From Okapia johnstoni (lineage: Eukaryota; Chordata; Mammalia; Artiodactyla; Giraffidae), in contig CM044312.1 of NCBI GenBank assembly GCA_024291935.2, positions 933,501 to 997,500 of the forward strand: a DNA stretch of 64,000 nt. The letters are read 5' to 3'. The notes below the pieces were generated by a model. It was not told where the DNA came from. It saw only the letters and a program-made list of their open reading frames with translations, and searched no databases. The position numbers and the translations under genes are program-made. Shown piece by piece: positions 34,801 through 45,180 of the stretch (position 1 is the stretch's first letter; every line of letters starts with the position of its first letter).

Positions 34801-35719
34801 TGTAGAATTTCACATATGCTATTCTTTTTATTCATCAGCTAAACAATCCTAACTTTTATATGAATAATATACTCATCACATATAAATAGTTTCAGTCAAC
34901 ATGCCTCTCAAAAACACTCTGCATCATGTTTAAAGCCTTTCTCTGAAAATGTCATTGAAATTGTAAATTGGAATTTATTATTAAATGAAGTCTAAGCTCT
35001 CAGGACAAAAACCAAAATCCTAACATTCTCCAAGTTATAAGCTGAACCTAGTCTTACATTATTGTCAAAACACTTTCCTACTAAAGTATTTTCAAGAATT
35101 AAAAGATGATACATTTTTCCTTGCCCTGGATATAAGAAAGGATTTTAAAATAAAGGGAACTGGAACGACAATCTGGTGGATTAATTTATCAGTTTCTGAA
35201 ACAGACTAAAAGGATCAGAGCCTAAAATACAAATACCTTCTTTAATGATTCCCTAGGCAACCCGTTTATCTTTAAGCTCCGAAAGGGAGTGTTGGAGTCA
35301 GGCGTGGGGTCCTGGGGTGGGGTTGGCGGGTGTCGGAGAGGAAGGGGTAGGGGAACTTGGCAAGTCAGGACCCCGCAAACAACACACCATGTGGTATGGG
35401 GTGAGAAAAGGCTTTTCTGCTTATGAAAACCTGCATTCAGAGTTGCAGGCCCCTCTAACTAGACACTAAAGTGACCACGAGCAAACCCACTGTGCCTCCG
35501 TGGCGCCTCGCACCCTTTCTGAAAGCACTACAAAGACGCGGCTTTCGATTCAGACGAAACCCGGAATGCGCGGCTTTGATGTCGGAACTGAAACCCTTTG
35601 GGACAATGGGAGAACTAGCAGAATGAAATGGATGTACCGACGTGTTATTTACTTCTTTAACATGTCGTATGGTGTCTGTGGAAAACAGGACAGTATCTGG
35701 CTCTGAGCTGCACGTCCTC
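31900..35719. other. AT-rich, repeat-poor region leading to the CpG islands
   Basis: Apart from one young SINE at 33530-33749, I recognise no retroelement or gene in about 3.8 kb. There is a 21-bp tandem duplication at 32811-32855 (GTGCATGTATGACAGA, twice). The AT-rich tract changes to a GC-rich transition at 35280 and to a CpG island at 35720. Low repeat content hints at constraint but proves nothing. Confidence 0.45.
33530..33749 (-). mobile_element. Bov-tA SINE with perfect 14-bp target-site duplication
   Basis: Antisense Bov-tA with an alternating GT/GC tail (33530-33558), body TCTCCAGGCAAGGACACTGC, and head TTGAGCCACCTGGGAAGC. TCTAGATCAATCTG stands exactly on both sides (33516-33529 and 33750-33763). 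Confidence 0.96.
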
Positions 35720-36940
35720 TGTGGGGTCGCCGACCCTCTGACCCCCACCCCACCCCAGGGGCCCCGGACGACGCGGTCACGGTCCTGTTCGCGCAGCCGT
35801 AGGGCCGGGGGGCCGCGTGGGGGCCGCGCCACCTTGGTGACCGAGGCACTGGACCGGGCCTCCCCCGGGCCACTCCCCTGCCCGTCCGAGCGGGGTCCTC
35901 ACACCCGGCTGTGGCTCCCGGCCGTCGAGCGGAGCGCGAGGAAAGCCAGGGGCACGCGCCGCGGCGGCCGGCAGGGAGGGCGCCCCCCGGAGCCCCTCGC
36001 GCGTCGCTGGGGGCTCGCGCAGGGTCCCCTCCGTGCGCTTTCCGGCCACTCGAGCCCCGCCGACCCGCGCGCCGACCCCAGGTGCGCCCGGCGGGCCCCG
36101 CGCGGGCCGGGAAGGAGGCGCGCCCACCGCGGCCGCGGGGCCTCCTCCGCCCTTCCCGCGCGCGCCCCGCGCCGCACCTCGCTGGGTCTAGGTGAAGACC
36201 ACCGCCCGCGCTCAGCCCGCCAAGCCCCAGGTCCCCGTGACCGCGGCAGGCGGCCGGACAGCCGGGGCCCGGCCCCTCGGTGCCCCTACGGCCCAGCGCG
36301 GGGCCCGGGCTCATCCCCCCTGCTCGGCCGGTGCCTGCCGCCGCGTGCCCAGATCCCAGAGTCCCCAGCACCTCCTTAAAGGCCGGGCCCCCTGTTCCGG
36401 AGAGAACTTCCCTGTCCCCCGCCCCCAGGGCTCGCAGATCCCATCACCCCGGCCTAGGAGGCCCGCTAGCCCACTCCCCCGCACACAAACGAGCGCGCAC
36501 ACAGACATACGCGCGCGCACGCGCGCGCACAGGCGGTTGCTATGGAGAGGCCGGTTCCCAGCCAGGCTGAGGGCCGCAGGTCCCCTCCTGAAGGCCTCCC
36601 CGGCTCTCTGGGGCCCTCCCGCCTCCTCCCTTTCCCCTCCTCTTTCCAGGAGGTACCCGGGCCCCGCGGAGGGCGGCCGGCAGGGAGTCTGCACGCTGTA
36701 CCCCCGCGCAGGGACGCGAGGTTCGGGGTGGCCCCCCTTCTGTACTGCCGGCTGTCTGGGGCTGTGTGCGCCGCTGGTGAGGAGCCTGGTTCCCCTTTGC
36801 CCCCCACCCCGGAACCGAGTTTCCGCTCGCGCTTCTGGCAGCCGGGCGAAGCGGCCCTCAGACCTCCAGCCCCAACGAGCTCGGGCCCTCCCAGGCCTAG
36901 CGAGCCCGGGGTCGCTGAAGCGCTCCACTCTCGGCCCCTC
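35720..36940. promoter_or_regulatory. CpG island block A
   Basis: CpG density rises sharply at about 35720 after an AT-rich tract, and stays high until a SINE interrupts at 36943. The block is repeat-free and has ORFs in every frame on both strands (composition effect). It includes a Z-DNA-prone alternating CG/CA tract at 36490-36531. I saw no TATA-like box or convincing exon. It probably belongs with block B as one ancestral island. Confidence 0.75.
36490..36531. repeat. Alternating CG/CA tract, Z-DNA-prone
   Basis: CGCGCACACAGACATACGCG and further CGCG/CACG steps run to about 36531 inside CpG island A. Confidence 0.85.
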
Positions 36941-36942
36941 AA

Positions 36943-37148
36943 GTGTTAGTCGCTCAGTCCTGTCCGACTCTTTGCTACCCCATGGACTGTAGCCCACCAG
37001 GCTCCTCTGTCCACAAAACTCTCCAGACGAGAATACTGGAGCGGGTTGCTATTGCGGTTCTCCAGGGGATCTTCCCGACCCAGGGATCGAACCAGGGTCT
37101 CCTGCACTGCGGGCAGATTCTTCACTATCTAAGCCATCAGGGCAGCAC
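36943..37148 (-). mobile_element. Bov-tA SINE inside the CpG-island cluster
   Basis: Antisense Bov-tA: GTTAGTCGCTCAGTCCTGTCC, CATGGACTGTAGCCCACCAGG, ATCTTCCCGACCCAGGGATCG, and a diverged head, TAAGCCATCAGGGCAGC. CpG-rich sequence lies on both sides. Confidence 0.94.
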
Positions 37149-37149
37149 C

Positions 37150-38130
37150 AACCACAAGTAGTTCTCTGCTTAAGCCTTCGGTCAGAGGAAGGAGTCCTTG
37201 GGACACTTTAGCCGGAGGCGAGCCCTTCGCAGGCCCTCGTGCCCTGAGCCCCGGGCGGAGGGTTTAGGCATTTCTGTGTCCCTGAGGGAAGCGCCACGGC
37301 GGAGGCCGTCGCGCAGGGCGGGTCTGGGGGCAGCGCGCCAGGGGGCCGGAGTGGGCTGGGGGGGGCTGACCAGCGAGGAGCGTAGGGGCTTCGGCCGGGC
37401 GGCCGGGAGCGGGCAGGAGGGGCGTCGGTGAGGAGGGGCCGCCCTGCTGGCGCGGGCCGCCGTCTCCAGCTGTCCTGAGCGCGGGAACAATGGGAAGGCG
37501 GCGGGAGAGGGGGCCTGGGAGGAGGGCGCCGGGGTCTCCAGAAAAGGGGAAACGAAAGAGCCCTCCGCAGACTGTCATCGCCTGTGACAGGGTCTCCCCC
37601 CTCCTTCCTTTCTTCCCCCTGTGCCTGCAGCTGTGGGCCCGAGAGCGCATTGTACACACAGATGTTGGGTTTCTTCTCTCGCTCCCGGCTGCTCGGCGGG
37701 GGCGCCGCGCACCGGGCGGCCCCGACCTGTGGCTGCGACCGGGCGTCCAGGGCGCGGAGGAGGAGAATGTGGGAGAGGGGCCTGGGGAGCCCTCGAGAGG
37801 CCACTCGCGAGGCCCAGCGGGTCTGGCGGCCCCCCAGGCCCCTGCTTGACCTGGGGCGCCGCCGGCCTGGCTGACTCGCGCCCTGGGCCCTGTGACCCGC
37901 TCTGCCCCTCCCGCCGGCCGGCGGGCCAGGCCGAGCCTGTGACCCGGGCGGCTCGACGCCTTGGTTTCCCCGCCATCTCGGTCCGACGTCTTGGGCAGAT
38001 GGCCCCGCGGCCCGCCTGGACCAAACGATGGCAAAAGTTCTCGGCAGTTCCTGCGTCCGCCCAGGCGAAGGCGGGAGTCGGGGTGGGGGCGGGGGCGGTA
38101 TTTACGCGCCGACTGGCAGGTGGTCCTGCG
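37150..38130. promoter_or_regulatory. CpG island block B
   Basis: High CpG and GC resume immediately after the SINE at 36943-37148 and decline around 38130. No protein-like exon was recognised. The sequence from about 38130 to 38470 is less CpG-dense and leads into the promoter-bearing island. Confidence 0.7.
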
Positions 38131-38508
38131 CCGGCTTCTAGTCAGAAAGGGAATGGCAGGCCCCCAGGGCAAAAGTGTTCAAACTACCTCGGAAGAAGGA
38201 TTTGTCCTGAGATTTTCTCCTGCCAAGAGTTTGGACGTCCGTCCCCCCCCTCCCCCCGCCCCCCCGCCCATAGCAGAGGTCACAGTAGAGCCGCGCAGGT
38301 TGACATTTCCTGCCGAGTGCCCTCTCCCCCGAGTGCCACCCTGAACTTGCCCAGTCTGAAGTGCGACTCGGCCGATGAAAGGGAGAAAGGCTGAAAAGAA
38401 AGAAAAGGCGAGGGCCCGGGCTGCCGCGCTGTACAAATGACTGACAAAGCCGATGTCCATTCATAGTCTCGGGCGGGAGAGGGTGCGCGGAGAGCCGCGG
38501 CCCCTTAG

Positions 38509-38645
38509 CCAATTGCTGTCAGCAACATGTGGGGGGTGGGGGGGACATCGCTATAGCAACCGGTGGCTGGGCCGCGAGCCGCGCCGCCGCCGGCCGGGTG
38601 CGCGCCGGGCCGGATATAAGGCGGGGCGCGGCGGCCGCGCTGGAT
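38509..38645 (+). promoter_or_regulatory. Candidate core promoter: CCAAT, palindrome, RFX X-box, TATA-like box
   Basis: Read on the + strand, a CCAAT box lies at 38509-38513. It overlaps a perfect 13-bp palindrome, TTGCTGTCAGCAA (38513-38525, MAF-recognition-like spacing). Next come G-runs at 38530-38544, then ATCGCTATAGCAAC at 38547-38560, which fits the RFX X-box consensus RYYNYYATRRNRAC at every position. A TATA-like ATATAAG follows at 38614-38620. A start site about 30 bp below the TATA would be near 38644. The order and spacing are those of a conventional vertebrate promoter, placed in a CpG island. Which transcript it drives is unknown: an internal PTPRN2 start or a separate lncRNA are both possible. 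Confidence 0.55.
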
Positions 38646-39059
38646 GGAGCTGCGCGCGCGGCCGGGGGCCCTGCGGGGACCGTCCCGCGCCCAGCCGGGC
38701 GCCCGCCCTCGCCGCACCCTGACCCGAGCGCCCTGCCCCGGGCCCGGGCCCTGGCGGAGCCCACGAAGCCGGGCTGAGCGCCCGGGCGGAGCGCAGGCTC
38801 CCGCGGGCTCCGAGCTGGTACCGCCGCCGCCACGGCCGGGGGAGCTGCGGCGCGCGGCACCTTTGTCTCCGCCGGCTGCCCGAGAAGTTTGTGGTCAGGA
38901 GCAGGATGGCCCCGCTTGTCTGTGGATCCGGCACAGGGAAAAGGCTGGCAGTGGTGATGGCGCCGCCGCTGCCCGCGGCCGCCGCGCCCCGAGGCCGTCT
39001 GGCTGGACACACGTCCCCCTTCTGCTCCGGCTTGGGCGCCCGCGCCCGCCCCGCTGCAG
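38644..39059 (+). other. Candidate first exon ending at a splice donor
   Basis: Starting about 30 bp below the TATA-like box, GC-rich sequence runs to CTGCAG|GTAACC at 39059/39060, a good donor match. Two ATG-initiated frames cross the donor. The ATG at 38644 gives 138 codons plus two bases, and the ATG at 38906 gives 51 codons plus one base. The third frame has a TGA at 38955-38957 and no later ATG. Neither ATG frame is in phase with the phase-0 acceptor of the PTPRN2 exon at 46367, so direct splicing would not make a fusion protein. The peptides are Arg/Pro/Ala-rich, as any GC-rich sequence would give. It is best read as a 5' untranslated or noncoding first exon. Confidence 0.35.
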
Positions 39060-41290
39060 GTAACCAGGGACGCCGGGCCGGGGCGTGGGCACTGGTGGGG
39101 CCATCAGAAAAGGGACAAGGGCTGGGTCGGGGGCGCGAGGGAGCGGGCGAGACCCACTGAAGGAGGCACCTGCCAGGCGTGTAGGTGGCGCGGAGAACAG
39201 CCCGAGCCGGGGAAGGACGGAGACGGCACGCGGCGGGGGAGGAGGGGTCGGGTGGGCGACCCGTGCTTTGGAGAGCCCTATCCAGGGGCTAACTCTGACT
39301 CGCAGCAAGCTGCCTGCCAAAGGCTCTGTTTGGCTGAGGAGGTCTGCTTCTGAGGTCATCCCCCGCGTGGGTCAGGGGTGGACATGCCCTGGTGACCCGC
39401 CTGGTGGCAGCTCGTCCTGAGCGCGAAGACTGAGAGGGGGTGGCCGCCGTCCCGCCGCACGGCTCCGGCGGAGACCCCCGGGGCCGGGCTGTGGCCACTG
39501 CCTCTCGGACTCTCCCTTCGCATCGCCAGCCCCTCCGGGCAGTTCAGACCCGCAGGAGAGCGGGGCGGGGGGGGGGGCCGCGGGGAGGCGCGCGGGGCGC
39601 AGACAGGCAGGGCGGTGGGAAAAGGTGAAGGACATGACGCGCAGCCAGGGTGGAAGGAACCAGCGTGGGGGCAGTTTCCTCCCAGCCCATTTTGGGGCGC
39701 TCTTCGCCCTCCTCATTGGGGCCGGGGCGCGCCTCCGAGCCGTCCAGCGCCGGAGAGGAGCGTGCGGGGGCAGGGGAGGACGCCCCGGGAGAGGGCAGGG
39801 GCCCCTGGACCTCCCGGCCCGGTGGAGAAACGCCTCGGCGCGGCCGCCTCCCCTCCCCCTAAAGGAACCTGCGCCTTCTCGGCCCCCTCCCCGGCTGGGC
39901 GGGCGCGCGCTTGCCAGAGAAAGTTCTGACGCGGAGCTGTTTGAATGAGGGACTTGATTTCCTTCCTTCAGCACTCCCTGTGTGGTTCTGAACTGGGACT
40001 TGCTTGGGGTTTTCCAGCAGCGTCGCTCGGGGCAGTCGGGCAGACCGCGACCTAGGGGTGGGAACCTCAGCCGAAGAGGCCTTTCTGAGCCGGAGATGGA
40101 CTCCCGCCCTTTGGCGTTATCACTGCTCAGAGGTTGCTCCACGTTGGACGGCTGGGGGTGTCGTCACCGTCACCACTGCCCATGCACCCCCCAAACCCAC
40201 GGCCGGGGGGTGGGGGGCCGGGAGCCCCCGCCGCTTGGGCCGCAGTGCTCACTGCGCTCCGGCCGGCTGCCCAACGTCGCGGGCCGGCCCGGCCCTGGCC
40301 CCAGCCCCGCGCGCTCCAGCCCTGCGGCCGGGTGGCTGAGCGAAGTGCGCAGACAGCGGCCACAGGCCTGCACCAGGGAGCCTCCCCGCCTGGGGTCAAG
40401 CGCGCTGCAGGGCAAACCCCCCTTCTCTGAATTTAACTCGAACCGAAGTGTGAGAAGGTGGAGGTCTGTGTGCAGGAGACATGGGAACTCTCGTCTCTTT
40501 ATCACCCCCTCGCACCCCACGCAGCCAAGGGTCCGCTGCTTGGCTCTCGAGAGGGGTGGCGAGGTGAGGCGGGGGGCCTGCCGGGCTCCCCCCTCCCCGG
40601 GCCCTGGGGTGGGCATCGATCATTGCTCCGCGGCTCGCGCGCTTTGTGGCAGCGGAGGTTAGGCCCCCCCCATTGTCCCGGGAAACGAGCTGAGGCCGCC
40701 TGGGGACCCCTCGGTGCCGTGAATACCGGCGGCGCCCAGGAACCCTGAACCCTTTGTGTCCAGCGCTGCGCTCTGATCTTTCTGACCTCGGCGCGGATCG
40801 CGTAAATAGGAAGGGGGGAGGGTCAGGGAAGGAGGAGGGAGAAGGCCCGGGCCTGTCGAAAGGGGAGGGGCCGAAAACGGCCGTGCGCCCCCGGGAACCC
40901 CGCTCCGAGCGGCGCCGCAGCCCGGGCCTGACCCGCGCGATTCCAGGCGAGTCTCCAGGCGGCGGCTTCTCAGGCTCCGAGAAGGAGACGAAGCGGAAAG
41001 TCCAGTGCTGAGAAGGGCTGGGTCCTTGCCGAGGGGAAGCTCCTTGCAGAGCAGGGGCGAGCCTGCGGACCGCTGACCTCGGGGGCGCGCCCGGCTCCAG
41101 GCAGGCCGCGGGCAGGCGGTGCGCGCCGGCCGCGCGGGCCCCCGGCCGCGCTCCGAGTTGATTGGCGGAGCCTGAGTTCGGGTGCAGTAAACCTGCTGCG
41201 GAGTCTGAGCGGTGGCCTGGCCGAGGCGCGCCCGTCCCTTCGCGGAGCGCTGCCGTCCATCCCTCCGGCCCGGGCCCCACTCCCCCCACC

Positions 41291-43424
41291 CCAGACGACT
41301 TGGTGCTTATGAAGCTCTGCTAAAAATTAGTTCACAGGGGAGTGTTTTTCCCACTTTAAATATAAATGTCGTAAATCTTCCCTGACACCTGAAAACAGAG
41401 TGTTTCCCCAAAACTGATCTTCCAGGAGCACTTAAAGATGCAAACAGACAATTTATCATCTTTTGTGTATTTATTTTTATGCCTATGCCTGAAAAACACC
41501 TCACAAATAGCCTATTTTAAAACAGCGTATTCCTACTTTATTTTCATTCAAGTTTACATTTAACAATTATTGTTTCTTGGAGATTGTTTTCTTTTGCCCT
41601 TATAGGCTTTTTTTTTTTTTTTTTTTGGCTACTTGAATGGCAGATTTGCAAGTACAATTTCATCTGCACAGACGAACAATAGCCTTCAGCTGCACAAAGG
41701 ATTTCTCCCACCCTGAATTCAGACCGCAATGCCTCTTGCTCTGATAATAGCTTCTGAAAAGATTCTGTAATGCAGAGAATTAATACATGATTATTTCCGC
41801 CTGACTTCTCTCATTTATTAGAATTCTGTGGCGGGGTCCAAATTAAAAATAGTTCAGTTAACAGCTTTTAAAAATACTTTTAAAATATTTTAAGACACCT
41901 CCCCCCTATATTTTTAATTTTAAGTTTGGTCATTCCCATGGCCTGAAAAATGTTAAAATTTTTTGATCAGCTTTAAGGTGATAGTTCCTATATCTTAGCA
42001 AATATATTTTAGTAAACCTATCACGAAATTCCCAAGTAATTCTAAGATGATTCATCTGGGAAACCAAAGACAGACTTGTTTTAGCAGCTCATTAGTAGTC
42101 CCTAAAATTAATTTCTAAATTTTACAGAGAAAAATATCTTCACCATTATAGTAACATAAAAGTGCAGAGGAACACAGGATAAGGCTGGGTTTGCAAATCA
42201 AATCCTTTAGAAGTGATGCCAATGGAAACATCCGCAGTATTAGAACTTTAGTATCAGTGAAATTGCTACATGCCAGTGCCCCTAAGTTTTTGTGTACAAG
42301 TGTGTTTTAAAACTGAAGTCAGTGACTTAGGTAATGAATTACTCTTGCTAACTGGTTACATAGCACAGTCTTAGAAAAATACTAAATTTTTCTACCTGTC
42401 AACAAATATTTTTACCATGAAGTTTTATATTTGTGTGGCTGCCTCTGTTCTCAATCAAGTTTGGGTATAGAGTGTTCTTTTTTCTCCTCTTTTATTTTAA
42501 GATTACCACATGGACTGCTAAAAAACTGTTCTGAAGATATTTTTCCAGAAATGGCTCAGCAGATAACATAAAGGAAGCCCCATGCACCTTCACTTGTAAG
42601 CACAGATCAAAATAGTTTAACTAGGTCAGGACAATGTCTGCGGGTGCTAAGGGCAGTTCCACTGATTGCCTCTGTGGTCACATGAGTATTTCACATCACA
42701 GCTTCTGAAATATTTTATATTATAAATTCAAGGAGCTGCAGGTGGAGATGGTTGAGTGGGAAAAATACGAACTTCAGTTTACTCTCAAGATGCATCTAAC
42801 CTGATATAAAGTTGACTTAACTCTTCCTGAATATTTTTAAAAATCATTCTTTTCCTACTTCCAAAGCTTAGGAATAAATGCTAGCTGTGTATGTGTCCCC
42901 TACATCCTAGGGTACACGACACCCCACACTCTCTGTGTGCCCAGGCTGCAGGGACTGCTTCCTCCAACCCCCCTCCTTCCTGCTCCAAACTTTCCGGGAG
43001 GGAAGCGAGCTGCCACTGTACCGAAGGAGGCGGCCGCTGTTAAAAGACGCCTGGCTGTAAATGTCAACGTCATAAATATTTAAACATTCTTTTCTTTCAA
43101 TTCCAAGTCAAGACTGACAAGATGCCTCTAATTAGTGGAGGGCTCTCTGCAGGGCTCAGCCCCAGGTTGAGATGGCAGGAAAGCACCTGTAGTCGCAGGC
43201 GCTCCGCAGGGGGACCCGGGTCCCAGGTCACTCCTGGAAGGACGGAGGGTCAGACTCGCCTTTAAGCGAAAGCACACGTGTCCTCTCACCTCTCCTGGTT
43301 AGCAGGGGTCCTGAGATTTTTTTAACTCTACAAAAAAGAAAGGAGATAAAATAATCCCAAATTATTTCAACACAATCACGGTGACGAGGAGGGAGTTTAT
43401 GCTCTTTTATAAATTTTTGCTTCT
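41291..43424. other. AT-rich, repeat-poor block between CpG islands; possible conserved noncoding DNA
   Basis: No gene or retroelement was recognised across about 2.1 kb, apart from a T-run at 41609-41626. The sequence carries several homeodomain or POU-like AT motifs, for example GAATTAATACATGATTATT near 41778. Lack of young repeats beside CpG islands is typical of regulatory DNA, but this is inference. Confidence 0.4.
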
Positions 43425-45180
43425 TCCAAGATTCCTGACACCGGACTTGCAGTCGACAGTCGCCGCCTCCGCACTCTCCTGGCGGCACTCTGTAGGCCGT
43501 GGAGTCACTGAGCCGCCCGCCAGGAGCGTGACTTTTCAGGTTCCCACCGAGGTGCCCTGGCGCCAGCGGGAGGCAGAGTGCCCAGCCGGCCGCTAAGCTC
43601 CTGCGGCCTCAGCACCACAGTGGTCGGAACCCGGGTCTCCCGGCCTCTCGCCGCCCCGCCCGCCATCCTCAGCCTCTGCACCCCTCTCCCGGTCCGCCCA
43701 GCCTGCCGACCCGGGCATCCCTTCCCTGGGGGGCAGCTCCGGCCCGGGGAAGCGGGGAGCCGGGCAGGGGCGTAGAAGAGGGGACTCCGTGGGCGTGGGT
43801 CCAGTTCTACACCCTCGGGAGGCACCTGGGACCCCGCGGGGATTGGGCAGCGGGGGCCCGGGAGGAGGGACCCGCAGTCCCTCTCCTGGACGCTCTTCTT
43901 TGACCTCTGAGCCAGTTCCAAGCGCGGCGCCAGGGGCAGCAGGCAGGCTCCTTTCCGCTCCGCCCCCCCCCCACCCGCCGAGCGAATCGCTGGTCACGGC
44001 GACCGTCGGGTTCGGGCATCAAGGATGCTTAGGCCGCCTGGCCTCCCCGGGAAGAGCCTGGGGGGAGGGGGCGCGCCCCGCCGGGACCTCTCCTGCCGCC
44101 CCAGGCCTGAGCCAGGGTAAAGTGTAGGCCGCCGCCGGCCTCCTCCGGGGGCTCCTGCGCGCTCATGGCCTCCCGCCTGGAACCGAGGGGGCCAGCGGGC
44201 GTGCACCGCCCGGGAGGAGACCGGCGCAGGCCTCCGTCCCCAGCGCGCTGCGACGGCCCGTCGGTGCGCACCGAGCTGTGGGCCACCCACCTAGGCGCCG
44301 CGCTTCCCCTCGGAGCCAGGCTGGTCACCGCGCGCGTATGCGCGTCCCGTCGCAGGCCGAGAAGCTTCGGGAAGCCCGCGTTCCGGGGCGCGGTCAGTCA
44401 CGTGGCCGCGGGTCTTCCGAGGCCCGGGCAGGACCCCCTAGGTGGGGCGCGGGGGTCGCCGGTCGTCTGTGCCTGGGCGGGGTGGGGAGCGGTGACGGCC
44501 CGGAGGGCCGAGGTGGGGGGCAGCGGGACGCCCCCTCCGCCGGCCGCGGTCCCTTCTTTTGTTGTTGTCCCGGCTGGTCTGCGAAGACTCGGCGCGGCGC
44601 GTGGCCGGGTGTGGAGGACCCGGGCCTCTCTGGGAGCAAGGGGGGCGGCACTTGGGGGACAGGCGCGCAGCGGCGGAGCGGGAACCCGCGCGGCCGAGCC
44701 CCGCCGGCCTCTCGGGGGAGCGTCCCAGGCCGGAGCGCGTGGAGAGGGGCGCGCCTCCCGTTAACCGGCCGCGGCCCGACGGGCGCCAACCACCGGCCCC
44801 GCGTGCGGGCGAGGAACTGGGCGCAGGGCTGTCGGGCGCCCTCCGGGGGGGTCCGGCACCGCGGATGGGCCCCCCGCCCCGGTCTGTTTCTGGGCGCGGG
44901 GCGCGGCGGCGGCCTCGGGGGTGACTGTTCTGGAAGCAGCGGGGTGGGCCGGGGGAGGAGCGAAGGGACGGGCGGGAGGGGCGGGGAGGCTCTCCCGCCC
45001 GGTGCTCCGTCCACGCGGGGGGCCCGGCTGAGCGGCCACCCCGGCCGGGGGCCCCGCGCCCGTTCCCCGCGCCGCCCGGCGCCCGGGTCCCTCCCCTGAC
45101 CCCTCCCTCCGCGCCTCCGTCCCTCCCGCCGCGGGCGGACCTGCCGTCCTCCTCGGAGCCGAGCATCCAGGCAAGAAAAT
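43425..45180. promoter_or_regulatory. CpG island block D
   Basis: This is a strongly CpG-rich block with sharp edges, an AT-rich tract on the left and a motif-rich putative enhancer on the right. Long open frames on both strands (up to about 270 codons) are Arg/Gly/Pro-rich and look like no known protein. I therefore treat them as chance openings. It lies about 1.2 kb upstream of the PTPRN2 transmembrane exon. Confidence 0.8.

Larger units (their letters stand above)
38470..41290. promoter_or_regulatory. CpG island with promoter-like core
   Basis: This block is very GC-rich and dense in CpG, with runs such as GCGGCCGCGC and GCCGCCGCC. It contains no retroelements, in contrast to the CpG-poor flanks. 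The ORFs that run through it in all six frames are composition-driven and resemble no known protein. A promoter array lies at its 5' end (38.5-38.65 kb). A G-run of about 11 near 39565-39577 and G-runs at 38530-38544 could form quadruplexes. It ends abruptly at an AT-rich boundary near 41.3 kb. Confidence 0.85.

Noticed and set aside
36192..36992. 266-codon open frame on the + strand
   Set aside because: It lies in a CpG island, is Arg/Pro/Ser-rich, and runs into the Bov-tA SINE. Open frames exist in all frames there because stop codons are rare in GC-rich DNA.
37264..38172. 302-codon minus-strand open frame
   Set aside because: Pro/Arg/Gly-rich translation of island B, without family features. 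Sense and antisense frames are equally open.
38453..38722. Open frame across the TATA-like box
   Set aside because: It spans the putative promoter and predicted start site, so it cannot be a normal coding frame for that transcript, and it shows no protein family features.
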